A stretch of DNA of 64,000 nt. It comes from Adiantum capillus-veneris (lineage: Eukaryota; Streptophyta; Polypodiopsida; Polypodiales; Pteridaceae). Position 1 is the stretch's first letter; the number at the start of each line of letters is the position of its first letter. Made by a program: the position numbers and the translations under genes. A model generated the notes under the pieces. The model was not told the origin of the DNA. It saw only the letters and a program-made list of their open reading frames with translations, and made no database searches. This document shows, piece by piece, positions 1 through 11,289 of the stretch. Location: NCBI GenBank assembly GCA_014529385.2, contig CM043967.1:813001-877000 (forward strand). Reading direction: 5' to 3'.

Positions 1-74
1 CTTTGCCCTCCATTTCTTTTTTTCCGTCCTTGTTCTATGTAATAATTTTTGATTGGTTTGTCTACGTGCTTAGA

Positions 75-300
75 GTTTGTGGGTTTGGGCAAGAGAATAT
101 CCCTGAGTGTGTTTCTACATATTCGGGCAGTCTGAAAGAACAGACGTGTGCGCACACACTTTTTAATAGATGGAAAACCTCAAGACACGGAAAACCCATG
201 AAGAATGTTACATGGGTTTGTCTACATGAGTTCATGGGTTTGTGCAAGAGCGTGTCCCTGAGTGTGTTTGTACATGTGTGGGCAGTATGAAAGAACAAGT
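75..300. repeat. Imperfect direct repeat pair
   Basis: Two ~71-bp blocks at about 75-145 and 230-300 share the order 'gggtttg-gcaagag', 'ccctgagtgtgttt', 'gggcagt', 'tgaaagaaca' with scattered substitutions. They lie about 155 bp apart. No protein is recognisable here. They look like an old local duplication. Confidence 0.6.
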
Positions 301-387
301 GGATGGATACGACTGTCGGGGACCAGGGAGACTCTTTTGGAGGTGGGGGAGGTGGAACTCCCAACGCCACTCTCTGGGCTCTGGTCA

Positions 388-770
388 TCACTGTATCGGG
401 GGTGGAGGAGTGGTATCAAACTGTTGGATGAAGGACAACACCTTGTTCGTATCTTTTAACCCAAACAAAGTATCAAACATGACGCTTAGACCGCCATCCT
501 TAAATTCTTTCTTAGCCTTTCTTCTGTGCTCTGAGGTCCTCGTCATCAAAGTGAACGGCACGTCGACGGCGTTTCCTTCTTGAAACATGTGCTTCACCTC
601 TAGGTCCCTTTTTTGCTAGATCGGACAAAGTAAGTTTGAAAAGACTTGGACTTGTCCCTTGCGAGTCGATGAAAGATTCAAGCTCTTTCTGTGTTTGCTT
701 ACTTGGGGCTTTATCTCCCTCTAAATGTGCTCTGCTGTGAGGGGAAAATTTGAACTCTTCTTGTTGGTAG
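388..770 (-). pseudogene. Gag-like retroelement remnant
   Basis: Read on the minus strand, 597-388 encodes a basic then hydrophobic stretch (HRRKAKKEFKDGG, then FGLKDTNKVLSFIQQFD) that resembles the start of a plant LTR-retrotransposon Gag. Upstream, to about 770, the same frame continues with a Lys/Ser-rich stretch broken by stops near 630. The Gag assignment rests on general resemblance only: no zinc knuckle or pol domain is seen nearby. A decayed unrelated gene is possible. Confidence 0.3.
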
Positions 771-1611
771 AGGATGTTGATCTCGTAATGGGTTTGCTAC
801 TTTTTTCCACTTCTCGTAGACTTCAATCATTGGGTGATTTTGTACCATGGGTCTATACCTTGCACTTTCCTTCAAGGGTGAATGTGGGCTTATCCTAAAT
901 TCATCTAGGTATATTTTTTAGTTGTATAGCGATCATGTAGAATTCACATTGTGAAGTCTTTATCCGAGTTACGACCAGTTGATATTGTGGTAATTCTTTC
1001 TATCTTTTGTGGTGCGCATGCGCTATCAACTATCTCATTTTTGTGCTAATTTTTCCGCTTTAATGCTGCTAGGCTTCATTATGGCCGAGTCTGCCCTTGA
1101 TCTCCGGAGTCATGACAAAAACTTAGTACGCTGAACTTTGTGTTTATGTATGCTCATGTGTGTGTGTGTGTGTGTGTGGGAGCATATGTTAGTAGTCACA
1201 AACTGCTGACATGTCAAGCCACTATAGACGTGAGCTGACTTGCACATCTTGGCCAAGGGGCCTAAATTCTAAGAAGCAGCAGCAAAAGAAGTTTTACCAA
1301 CTTGCAAAGTCTTGCTGAGTGGCCTCCTCTTCAGATTCTTTAATGCTGTCGTGTTCTCTATCAGATTCTCCATGGCCTGTGTTGCAAAAAGTCAGATTGG
1401 ATCCTTTGTAGAAGAAGAATCTATGAAGCTGTGATACCATTGTAGCTGGCAAGCCAGAAGTGAATCCACAACAAGCATATGACTGAACTTGAAAACTGAT
1501 AACACTTGAAATTGAAAATTACTGGAGACAAGACATGGTAGAGTGGAGTTCTCTACCCAGATGCATTGACCCCTACCTAAGTGGGGCACCCCACATACAT
1601 GGGTACTTCTT

Positions 1612-1648
<37 letters not shown>

Positions 1649-2225
1649 CACAAAGTATTACTACTACTTATTTAAAGGCGTTGGCCCAAAGACAACAGGC
1701 TGAAAATAGGCGCCCAAAAGCTCTATTGCTCGAAAGCTAAAGCCCCAAAAGTCAAGCCTTTAAAAAATTGGCCAGAAACGTGTTGTCTATATCCTTCCCC
1801 TAGTTCGGAAAGTCACGGTATTGCTACATCATCACTTTGTGAGTGAGTAGGTGACTAGGCCGAGAGGTCACTAACTGTTGAACCTTTTAAACTCATGAAC
1901 TCCCCTGTCTCTTCACAATAATGACGCTTTTCATGTTCAAATCCATCGAGATCACTTCACATTCAAATTCTAATATTTTTAAAAAATATTCCTTGAAATT
2001 TTCAAAATGGTTTTCCTCCTCTCCCTTACCTTTCAAGTGGTACAACTAAAAAGTGCAAAGAATGCTTAAGGCACATCAACTTGTAGCTTCATTGTGGATA
2101 CAAATGATGATCTTCTGCATCATCCGTAGCAAACCCTTTGTCCCACATGACGTTATAAGAGTGGAGCTTGCCACACCACTGATGCTAGTGGTTGGTCTCT
2201 TTCTGATAGCATGTTTCATCTAGAG
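771..2225. other. No gene seen; repeat debris with two microsatellites
   Basis: Nothing coding is convincing. There is a (TG)n run at about 1155-1177 and an (AT)n run at about 1615-1645. At 1193-1330 there is a worn copy of the family A LTR start (cacaaactgctgacatgtcaagccacta), which recurs at 2226. The rest is AT-rich and unassigned. Confidence 0.5.
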
Positions 2226-2342
2226 TGTCACAAACTGCCGGTGTGTCAAGCCACTAAAGACCAAGAGGGTTAAATCTCCCTGAGTGTAACCCTAGCCAAC
2301 CTGCAGATTCCTGCCAAGTGGCCTAAACCCTAGCAGAAGAAG

Positions 2343-2373
<31 letters not shown>

Positions 2374-2720
2374 CCTCACCAACTTACAGATCCTCGTTGA
2401 GTGTCCCAATTATTAAAATGGGTTAGGATTTTAATCCTAGCCCCCAACAACTTATGGAAGCAGAGGGGCCTAAACTGCTCAAAATGAAGCAGACACACAC
2501 ACAAGCACTAAAGATGATGACATGGCAGCATGCTATACGGACGCCCACGATTTGTGTTGACATGTTGATGTGACAGCTGTACGAATTTTCGCAATTTACG
2601 CTGTCAGCTTTTGGCCAGATTTCAGCGCTTAGCTTTTGGACCAGATGCTTTTAGAACCTGTTGTTTTTCATGTAACTTCTTTTGGATGGGCAAGTGTCAC
2701 GTGCACATCTAACCCTATGT
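2226..2720 (+). repeat. Family A LTR, 5' part
   Basis: Starts TGTCACAAACTGC and matches 32,250-32,660 in order: 'gtcaagccactaaag', 'aaccctagccaac', a (GAA)n tract (2333-2373), 'gtcctcaccaacttacagatcc', 'gggttaggattttaatccta', 'gatgatgacatggcag'. The minus-strand copy ending at 25,733 has a polypurine tract just outside this same start, which identifies it as an LTR start. After about 2720 the similarity fades. Confidence 0.65.
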
Positions 2721-3631
2721 GTACGTGGACAAGCTACTTCATGACAAGGGTTCAGTTCAGTTCAGTCAGCCTAGCTTAGGAAGTGTTCTTGCACTTTTGT
2801 GAGTCTGTTCGTAGACCGTGCATGTCCAGGCACTTAGAATAGATGCATATCCTTTGGTTGCACACAGCATGATCATCAGATTACCATTAGAACCCATCGG
2901 GAGCATTTTTATAGTGCATAGACCTATTTTCCCTATTTTAGCCAATTTTCACTTATTATTTTTAAGTGACTTTTGTTGGGAACTAGGTAGGGCAAATTAG
3001 CAAGTCAAGCACATAAGAAACCTAGCGCTAGCACTTTCTGGCAGAAGAGGCAGCAGGGACCTGACATCCAATAGTGCACCTTCTGAGCAAGACACCCCCC
3101 CCCCCCCCCCCCCGCGGATGACCTAGCGTTTTCAGCCAAGAACAGCCAGCGTTTTCTTCAAGTGAAGATTCAGCCTAGCGTTTTGCATTTGCAGCAGCCC
3201 CGACGCCAGCAAGACACAGCAGATCACTAGCGTTTTTGCATCAGACCCCAGATCATCCCTAGCGTTTTTGGATCAGCAGTCAACATAGCGTTTGCAGATT
3301 CTCCGCGATAGAACCCAGAATAGCATCAGCGTTTTCACTTTTCAGCATCAAGACTCCGCAGTAGAACCACCAAACCACGCAGATCTCACCTTCCCGCTGC
3401 AGATCCTCGCCGTACGGTCAGATCAGCCCAAGTTTGCAGATTCAGCTCGGAAAACGCAGATTTCAGCATCTGCGTTTTCAGCGCGTCGTCGTTGCATCGT
3501 CGTCATCGCCGTTGTCACCGACATAGCAGATACAAGAATTGCAGATTTCAGCCCCTAGCGTTTTCAGATTTCAGCCCGTTTCGTCGTCGTCCTCATCTTC
3601 GTCGACATCGTCGGCAAGTTCATTGCATTGT
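2721..3631. other. No gene seen; TAGCGTTTT-rich DNA upstream of L1
   Basis: No coding region is convincing. A 19-C run lies at 3095-3113. About nine copies of TAGCGTTTT or close variants are scattered irregularly at 3124-3580, often followed by 'cag'. The segment ends with the left target duplication of the L1 at 3616-3631. It may be an unusual LTR or leader; I cannot place it in a family. Confidence 0.5.
3616..3631 (+). repeat. L1 copy 1 target-site duplication, left
   Basis: AAGTTCATTGCATTGT here is repeated exactly at 10,522-10,537 directly after the poly(A). The first As of the right copy cannot be told from the tail, so the certain part is 14 bp. Confidence 0.9.
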
Positions 3632-3734
3632 GGCTGACGCTCGCTGCTGCTGCACGCTCCCCCCCCCTGCGCCATCGCTGCCCCTCACCCCCCTTCTCTC
3701 TCTCGCCCTCGCGCTGCCCCCAGCCCCCCTTGCG

Positions 3735-3771
<37 letters not shown>

Positions 3772-4132
3772 GCCCTCGCATTGCATCCCCTGCCCCCTCT
3801 CGCCCTCGCGCTGTTTCCCTCGCCCAGCCCAGCCCAGCCCGCCACCACTGCCCGCCGCCCTCGCCCCTAGCTGCCCCCTAGCCCGCCCGCTGCCCCCCAT
3901 TCCTTGGCTGTTTTTTGGCGAAACAGCTTGATCTCCCTCCCCCCCCCGGCAGCCTTTTGTACCCTCGCTCGCCACTTTATCCTTCCCTCCATCCCCCCCC
4001 CCCCCGTCCTCATTGTCCCCGAAGGTTTTCTGCGCCTGGCTCTGCAACACTTTTTCTTCGGACAAGTGTTCGGTGCTCTCGGTTGCAGTTTTATCTTCAC
4101 CGTCCGCTTCTTCGACTCAGCAGTAGACACAG
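3632..4132 (+). promoter_or_regulatory. L1 copy 1 5' UTR, extremely C-rich
   Basis: The 500 bp between the TSD and the ORF1 start are pyrimidine/C-rich, with a 32-C homopolymer at 3738-3769 and smaller C runs at 3940-3948 and 3995-4006. The first bases are GGCTGACG. An internal promoter would be expected here from L1 biology, but no specific element is recognisable. Confidence 0.5.
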
Positions 4133-6041
4133 ATGGAGGCTCCAGCTCCGCCACAGAGGGACTTGCTTGAAGCCCCCTCGCCTGACCCTGCTGAGCCCAC
4201 CATTCGACTTGTTCTTTCGCCGACAGAGCAAGCGAGCCTTGCCGCAGAGGTAGAGCGCTTGCAGGCGACTTCTGTCATCTGCAAGGTTCTCAGCACCCGT
4301 CCTAGCAGAGGAGAGCTGCGAGACCTTCTCCAGGCCCGCCTCTAGCAGAGGTGGGCAAGATTTTGGATGTCCAGATCCTCGGACGGGGGTACTACCAGAT
4401 CGAGTTCGAGACTTCCGAGATGGTCTCCAAGGTCATAGCTATGAGTCCACTGGCTATCCGAGCATCACGCGCCCACTTTCGACAGTGGCGACATGGTTTT
4501 GACCCGACTTCGGATGTGCTAGTAGAGGAGGCAGACATCCCCATCTCAGTCTGCTTTCCGGGTTTACGGAGGGAGTACCTTCCACTTCTCTCCAGGATTG
4601 GCTTCGCCATCGGGACTGTTTTGGAGACACCTCGTACGGCAGTATCAGTAGCTGCCAAGGCGACCGGCATCCCTTCAGTTCGAGTTTTGGTCAGAGATAC
4701 CCACACGCTCCCGAAGGTCATCCTTCTGCCTCGGGTGAGTGGGGGTTGGTTTAGACAGAGTGTGGAGTACTCGGCTCTCGCGAACCAGTGCTTCATTTGC
4801 AGACAGATGGGCCACCTAGCGAAGGCCTGTCCACGGAGGAGGCCTCGACCTGCACCTCAGCCTCAGCCCCAGCCTGCCAAGGCTGGGCCGCAGCCACAGC
4901 CACAGCCAGCGGCTCAGCGCACAGATTCTGAGCCACCCTCCGAGCCTGGGGCTTCAGCGGAGGAGGGGTGGCAGCAGGCCCGTGGTCGTCGACGCCAGGG
5001 GCCACAACGACAGCCTGGCATTGAGAGTGGTCCTCAGGTGCCTACTCAGCAGCAGTGGGTTCCCACGGGGAACCGCTTTGGTCCTCTTGAGCAGGAGGAG
5101 CCCCCTACGCCTGCCTCCACTTCCGCTTCACCCTCGCCAACCACCCCACCTTCAGATTTCCCCTCTTCCTCCTCATCCCCTCCCCCACCCTCTGCTCCCG
5201 CCCACTCCCCACCTCGCCCCCCTGTCTCTGTCGCCCCACCCCGCTTCTCTTCTTCTCCGCCCCCCCAAGATCCTTCTCCCCCTCCTCTTGCTCCAGTACC
5301 ACAGTCGACTCAGGAGACTGGTCCCTCGCCGGCGGCTAGGAGATCTCTTGGCAGCGCTTTTGCCACGAGTCGCCTAGCGAGAGAGGGTCAGCCCTTCTTG
5401 CGGCCCCCTCTGCAGATTCAGACATCTTCCCTTGCAGCTATCCCTCGTGGTCTGACGAGCATTGACCTCCGACGCCGCTGGGATTTCTTCGATTACGGAT
5501 TCACTCGCTTTCTCGGCGATTCGCAGCAGACCACGAGGCAACCTGCTTCAGGGTCCACGCTCTGTTCCTCGCTGCTAGGGGGACAGAGGCCTTGGACTTA
5601 GCAGTGGGTTTCTTCTTTCCCCTCTGTGGTAGGACCGAGACAGAGTGGTCCCTCGACTCAGTGGTGGGATGGTTGCATACATAGGCTCTCGAGTTCTCTC
5701 ACCACATGGGAGAACTTGGAGTTACAGATTTGCTGCAGACTTTGTGGCCACTGGCCAAGTTTGCGGTGACACCCCCAGACTCAGCAGGATGTAGGCACAT
5801 TGTGGTGTACTTTTTTGCTGATACGCAGTGTTTGCCTTGCTATGTATACATACATGAGGACTCCTGGACAGAGGAGGTTGCTTTACGCACGGCTCGCTCT
5901 GCTTGGGCTTGGGCCAGGCAGTCACTACAAGCTCGCCTATCTAGAGGACGCTCGGATGCGGATTACTCCCCATCCAAGCCTGCCTCGAAGATAGCCCGTC
6001 TTGCTGCTGCGGAAGCATCTGTTCTCTCTCGCTCCCCATGA
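4133..6041 (+). pseudogene. L1 ORF1 protein (RNA-binding), frameshifted
   Basis: Expected role: RNA-binding/chaperone partner of ORF2 in the L1 RNP. The start ATG at 4133 begins MEAPAPPQRD. An N-terminal DUF4283-like domain follows (GRGYYQIEFET, SVCFPGLRREY), then a CCHC knuckle CFICRQMGHLAKAC at about 4790-4831, then a Pro/Ser/Gln-rich linker (about 4840-5330), then a C-terminal domain of ~190 residues (RRRWDFFDYGF to SVLSRSP). That last domain is kept in the two other copies in this window (45,191-45,800 minus; 15,990-16,449). Lesions: a frameshift near 4340, and a 1-nt loss near 5523 judged against the minus-strand copy. The stop overlaps the ORF2 start as ATGA at 6038-6041. The DUF4283 call is by resemblance. 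Confidence 0.85.
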
Positions 6042-9000
6042 GGATCGTCTCGTGGAACGTGCAGGGATTAGGTGGGCCCCAGTTTCAGCGACAGCGGGGC
6101 CGATTGCGTCAGGAGCTTCAGCGTTGCCTTGTGGGAGGAGAGATTGATCTCCTTATGCTTCAGGAGCACCATTTGTCTGAGAGCCGCATTCGGCGATGTG
6201 GTCAGATTTTGCGTGGACGTTATGATACCTTTTGGTCAGCTGCTTTTGGACCTGGAGGCATCCAGGGTGGGGTATGTATGACTATTGCGGACTCATTGCA
6301 GCAGGCCATTGTGGGCAGAGGGATTATTGTGCCAGGCAGGGCTCAGTGGATTACTTTGCAGGTTCAGGGTGGCCTTGTGGGCTTCCTGAACATCTATGCG
6401 CCCAATGTGGCGAGTGCTTGTACAGAGTTTTGGTCACAGATTGTTGAGTCTTTGCCACAGGTTGACCATTGGTGTGTAGGAGGGGACTTCAACATGTTGG
6501 AGGACCCCTTTGACAGGATCGGAGGCAGCCATGCTACTGTGCATGGAGTCGAGTTAGCAGCTTGGGAGAGGTTGTGTATGACTTTGAGGGTCTTGGATAC
6601 ATGGCAGCATTCTGGCTTTGTGAGGCCTCCAGAGAGTCTTGCCTTCTCTAGATCGGACCGCAGAGTGGGAGGAGTGAATCTATCGCGGATAGATCGCTTC
6701 TACACTAGTGACCACTTCAGTGACTTGGGGGGATCAGTGGGCATCCTGGAAGGGACATCCTTCTCGGACCATGCACCAATGATCCTCACAGTGGCAGACA
6801 GGCAGAGGAGTGGGAGCACGATGCATCGCATCCCAGAGCGGGTCTTGTTGGACTTGGCACTCAGAGAGAGGGTAGAGGCTCTCTGGACAGAGGGCATGGA
6901 CAGCCAGGCTCTACCTGCAGACAGAGTGGCCTTAGGCCTAGCTCAGCTTAGCCACTTTTTTCTCCAGGAGTCTCTGGCTCGACGGGCTGCAGCGAGAGAG
7001 GAGTAGCAGCGTCTCAGACGAGGCATTGCTTCACTACAGAGGATGCAGGAGCAGCATCGAGACTATCCATTGTTGGAGGAGCAGTTACAGCAGGCTCAAC
7101 AGGAGCTTGCTTGCACAGAGGAGAGGCGCCATGAGTTTGCCTTTCACCGACAGGCATCTCAGTGGACTCAGGTGGGTGACAGAGTGACAGGTGCTTTTTT
7201 TGAGACAGTGGGACCTCGGCACTCGCATGCCAAGGTCAATCAGCTGAGGAGACCCGATGGGTCAGTTGTTTGTGAGCCTGAGGATATGCGTGCAGTTGCT
7301 ACTGACTTTTACCGTGAGCTACTGTCGGCTGAGCCCCAGTCAGAGAGACAGGATGCATGCAAAGAGCAGGTTTGGGCGCAGATGCCTTGTCTTGTGACTG
7401 AGGAGATGCGCCAGAGGCTAGAGATACCTCTTCAGCTTGAGGAGCTGCACACGGCTCTTAGGGCCCTCCCTCGTGGTAGCTGTCCAAGTGAGGATGGGCT
7501 GACTCCCAGCTTCTTCTTGGAGTACTGGGACCTGCTTGACCCAGATCTCTGTAGTGCCTTTCAATACATTTTGCACACAGGAGTGATGCCGGATAGCATG
7601 AGTGAGGGCCTGATTTACCTCATTCCAAAGGAGGGTGGCTCCTTGGATGAGATTCGACAGTGGCGCCCCATCACCATCCTCAACTCAGCCTACAAAATTC
7701 TTGCCAAGGCTCTGAGTTTGAGGATTCAACCACTTTTGGAGAGCCTTATACATGGGACTCAGACAGGTTTTGTCAAGGAACGCAGTATCCTTGACAACAT
7801 CTTCACTTTCTGGGAGGCTTCTGTTCTGGCACATCTCCGTGGAGAGGACCTTGTAATTCTTCTTCTCGATTTTGAGAAGGCATATGACAGAGTTGACTGG
7901 GACTTCCTAGAGGGCACGCTTCGCAGGATGGGCTTTTCAGATGCTTGGATCAGAGGGGTGTCAGCTTTGTACAGTCAGACTCACAGTCAGGTGCTTTTGG
8001 CAGGAGGTAGAGGTGAGCGCTTCATGCTCACACGATCGGTTAGACAGGGTTGTCCTCTTGCCCCCTTTCTCTTTCTGTTCTATGCGGAGGCGATGAGCAG
8101 ATTTTTGGTGTCACAGCAGGTTGGTTTGAGGGGCTTAGCAATCCCTATACGGGGAGATGAGCTTCTGGACACTGAGTTTGCCGACGACTCGGCCTTGTAC
8201 TTAGAGGGCCAGGCGGCCAATTTACACAGATGTGGGAAGGCTTTGGAGACCTTCTGCTGTGCGTCGGGCGCACTGATCAACTGGAGAAAGACAGTGGCTT
8301 TCTCGGTTGGCAGTGCTCCTGTGCCAGATTGGATGTCAGGAGAGGGTTTCAGGTGGATTCCTCTAAGGACTGCAGTTCGATACTTGGGTTGTCAGGTTGG
8401 TTTGGATTTGTCCCCCGAGCAGCAGATTGCTCCTCTTCTCCTGTCCATCAAGAGAAAGCTGTTACATTGGAGCTCAGCACGACTTTCGCTGGCTGGTAGA
8501 GTAGTAGTTGCCAACCAGGTGTTGTTGGCGACTATGTGGTACATCACTTCTTGCTGGATCTTCTCGAGTTCTTGTATCAGCCAGGTAGAGAGGCTGATCA
8601 GGAACTTCCTTTGGTCAGGTCGCGACACTCAGATTGCGCGAGCCAAGGTGGCTTGGCCGGTCATCACACTTCCTTGTTCTCGGGGAGGGCTTGGGATCAT
8701 TGATCCAGCACAGCAGAGCAGAGCCCTTCTTGGGAAGTTCGTCGTCAGAGGACTTCTTCCACGCGAGGAGCCCTGAAAGGAGTTCTTGCTGCAGAGGCTT
8801 CGTGCCAGGGTGCCTCAGTCAAGAGGCCCTTGGCAACCTTCAACCAGATGGATCTTTACAGAGTTGCGCCGAGTTGGTTTGAGCAGGAGACCGGAGGACC
8901 GATTCGCTGTGAGTTTGCTTCGTTCTTGGGAGCTCTTATGGCGTGGCCTAGAGCAGAGACAGCCGACGTGCACGGAGGAGCGCCTAGGGCAGCCCCTCGT

Positions 9001-10277
9001 CTGGAACCCCATGGTTAGCACTCAGAGAGGCCACTTGGTTGGGAGTAGGCCTCATGTTTCTTGGGGTCCCATGGCAACAGGTCCAGTGCGCTCTCTAGGT
9101 GACTGGCTAGAGTTCACAGGTTTGTCAGAGGAGGTGCAGGCTGTCCAGCTAGAGGGCATGAGAGGGGTTCAGAGCATGTGTCAGGACATCTCAGAGTCAG
9201 TTCCAGCTGAGTGGCTCACGCCTCTCGAGCCAGTAGCACCCCGATGGATGGGAGCCTTCACACGACTAGAGGTTCTCATTTCTGTCAGGGCTTGTTCAGA
9301 GAATGTCTCAGCCCTGTTCTTCGAGCTTCAGGGTGGGGGACGATTACAGCGAGTTGCAGTAGAGGCCCCGCAGGTAGCAGAGTGCTGTTTCCAGAGGATC
9401 CGAGTTGTGGGCATCTGTGGGAGGACTTGCGTCATAGACCCTCACCCAGCAGCTCTTGAGGCAGGACACTGGAGGCTATGGGCTTGGGAGTGCTGTCCAC
9501 TGACACGAGTACAGTGGGATCCTGGTGAGTGGCTCTTCTACAGACCGCCCAGGAGTCCCTTTCTTTCAGTACACTGTTCGGCTTGGACGTCAGATACTTG
9601 CAGCACAGAGAGAGGCCCGCCCCGCTGCAGCACGTCATTGGGAGGAGGAGGGCCTCACAGTCGAGTTCTTGGCAGTTTTTTGGCAGAGGCTGTGGGACTC
9701 CAGACAGCCGAGGCGCGTCACTTTGTTCCAGTGGTTGGTTGCACACAGAGCCACAGCAGTAGGGAGCTGGCTTGTGCATAGTGGTCTCTCGGCCGCATGT
9801 ACAGCCTGTGACCAGTTGGTGGAGAGTCAACATCACTGTCTTTGGGACTGTCCCTCGGCCCAGCAAGTGTGGCTACGAGTTCTTCGGCTGATGCCTGCCC
9901 TCTCCATGGCTCGACAGTACACTTGGGGGGCAACGGCTTGGTCCACCCTCACGGGCCCGGCACTTCAATTTGAGCTATCTTCTACCAGCAGGATGATAGT
10001 GATACAGGGGGGGCGACCTACACTCCAGCCTGCTACAGATCTTACTCCTCAGGAGTGGTGCAGTGAGAGAGAGGAGCGTTGGGAGCTCATTAGCGGCCTA
10101 GCTCTCTGGTTCATCTGGCGGGTCCGCTATTTCCGCATCTTTGAGTCTCGCCCTATGCCACCAGCAGAGACTGTTCGTGACTTTTGGCTAGAGCTAATCC
10201 ATACTCTCAGAGGAAAGCTTGAGGGACTACAGGGCAGCTCCGACCGCATGCGGGAGCGCCGCGAGGCTTTCCTTTGA
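6038..10277 (+). pseudogene. L1 ORF2: endonuclease, reverse transcriptase, zf-RVT; broken
   Basis: Single frame from ATG 6038. The AP-like endonuclease (6038-6790) shows RIVSWNVQGLGG, QEHH, GGDFNMLEDPFDR and FSDHAPM. The reverse transcriptase (about 7440-8420) shows WRPITILNSAYKI, TGFVKERSI, DFEKAYDRVDW, RQGCPLAPFLF and the catalytic FADD at 8177-8188. The C-terminal zf-RVT-like region is at about 9700-9870 (RRVTLFQWLVAHRA, CDQLVESQHHCLWDCP). Three lesions: TAG at 7004-7006 (GAG in copy 2), TGA at 8774-8776, and a net loss of 17 nt near 9537 relative to copy 2, which shifts the frame. Otherwise catalytic residues look intact, so the decay is recent. Product would nick target DNA and prime cDNA on it. 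Confidence 0.92.
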
Positions 10278-10508
10278 CTCTGGCGCCCTGGGCCTTTCTA
10301 CACCATGGTCCAGGGGGTGCTCAGATGGCACTACTGTCCACCTGTGTGGCTCTTCCCTCCTCCCATCTCTTGCTTTAGCCCCATTGTATATATGCTGTTT
10401 TTTCATTGGGAGAGTCTCCCCATCATACTTGTTGTAGCCCTCTCCTGCAGAGGTGGATGTAGCCCTATGGGCAGTTCTCATTAACTAATAGAAGGATCTT
10501 TTTCTCGG

Positions 10509-10521
10509 AAAAAAAAAAAAA
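10509..10521 (+). other. L1 copy 1 poly(A) tail
   Basis: A run of As following TTTTTCTCGG. The same end, TTTTTCTCGGG then As, is seen in reverse complement at 42,518-42,540. It marks the 3' end of the L1 transcript used for target-primed insertion. Confidence 0.9.
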
Positions 10522-10537
10522 AAGTTCATTGCATTGT

Positions 10538-11071
10538 AGAGATTTGTGCAATCAATAGTAGACCGCTCTCGCCATAGAGAGTGGGGCCTTTGGAGGAGGG
10601 TTTTGACAACATTCTGGTGTCGTATTCTTCTCTCTCTATCTCGCAGTCTCATCACCTTCATTCACAGTGTTTATCCACTTTGTTTGTGATCACTTGCACT
10701 CTCTTACTAAAGGAACGGAAGGCTCTCCCTTCCGTAAGAAAAAGGAACCCTTGAGCACAGTTGAGAGCACTCATCTTGAGCAAAGTTCAACATTCACTTC
10801 CGCTGCATCTTACATATGTGCCGTGGGCTCTCTCTCTGGCATTCTACCTGCAGGAGATGCAGAGCAGAGTCACAAGTGTTGTACCTCGTTGAAGCAGTAT
10901 AAAGAAATACAAAAAGGGCACCACAGTTTGGGGCAAGGGCACTCTGGGGGTGGAACTATGCCACTACGTGTCTCACATGAAGTCTCTCTCTTTCAATTTA
11001 GTTGTATGAAGTGCTTAAAAGTTTGTTCAGTCTGTTCTTTTCCATTGGCACGTGGTGCCTGTCTCATTACA
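10538..11071 (+). repeat. Family A LTR, 3' part
   Basis: Contains 'atatgtgccgtgggctctc' and 'gatgcagagcag', also found at 32,680-32,727, and ends '...cacgtggtgcctgtctcattaca' immediately before a primer-binding site at 11,073. The same end is seen in reverse at 17,852-17,900. The L1 at 3632-10,521 separates this from upstream LTR-like DNA. A stretch at 10,667-11,113 is open by chance only. Confidence 0.65.
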
Positions 11072-11072
11072 G

Positions 11073-11084
11073 TGGTATCAGAGC
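11073..11084 (+). promoter_or_regulatory. Primer-binding site (initiator Met tRNA type)
   Basis: TGGTATCAGAGC, the usual plant LTR-retrotransposon PBS complementary to the 3' end of initiator Met tRNA, one base after the LTR end at 11,071. It recurs at 27,277 and as TGGTATTAGAGC at 11,758. Confidence 0.8.
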
Positions 11085-11289
11085 TTCAGGCGTGTGTTTT
11101 TGTCACAAAGTGATGATGTGGTATGGCCTAAAGGACAGACTTCGGACAGAGAGGGGTCAGGGCCCTATTGGAAAGATACAGAGAAATGCTACCAACTTGC
11201 AAAGCCTAAGCCGAGAGATTTGAAAATAAAGACCAAGTATTTTAAAGTTGTTCCAACTTATAGTCTCCTATCTGACAGGGCCTAAAGGG

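Larger units (their letters stand above)
3632..10521 (+). mobile_element. L1-type LINE, copy 1, near full length
   Basis: About 6.9 kb bounded by a 16-bp target duplication and ending in poly(A) (10,509-10,521). Order: C-rich 5' UTR (3632-4132, with a 32-C run at 3738-3769), ORF1 (4133-6041), ORF2 (6038-10,277), 3' UTR of about 240 bp. The 3' UTR is shared with the minus-strand copy at 42,529 onward. Poly(A), long TSD, an AP-endonuclease-first ORF2 and a zf-RVT tail fit plant L1. It was inserted into family A LTR-like DNA. ORF1 has two frameshifts; ORF2 has two nonsense codons and one frameshift, so this copy is not expected to be autonomous. Confidence 0.93.

Noticed and set aside
3492-4253. 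Several overlapping Pro/Gly-rich open frames on both strands
   Set aside because: They arise from C/G homopolymers in the L1 5' UTR and upstream; composition is low complexity and none matches a domain.
4982-5377. 131-codon open frame overlapping ORF1 of L1 copy 1
   Set aside because: It is a frame shadow of the Pro-rich linker; the ORF1 frame is supported by the knuckle and by copy 2.
10667-11113. 148-codon plus-strand open frame
   Set aside because: It crosses the family A LTR end and PBS; Ser/Thr-rich chance frame without homology.
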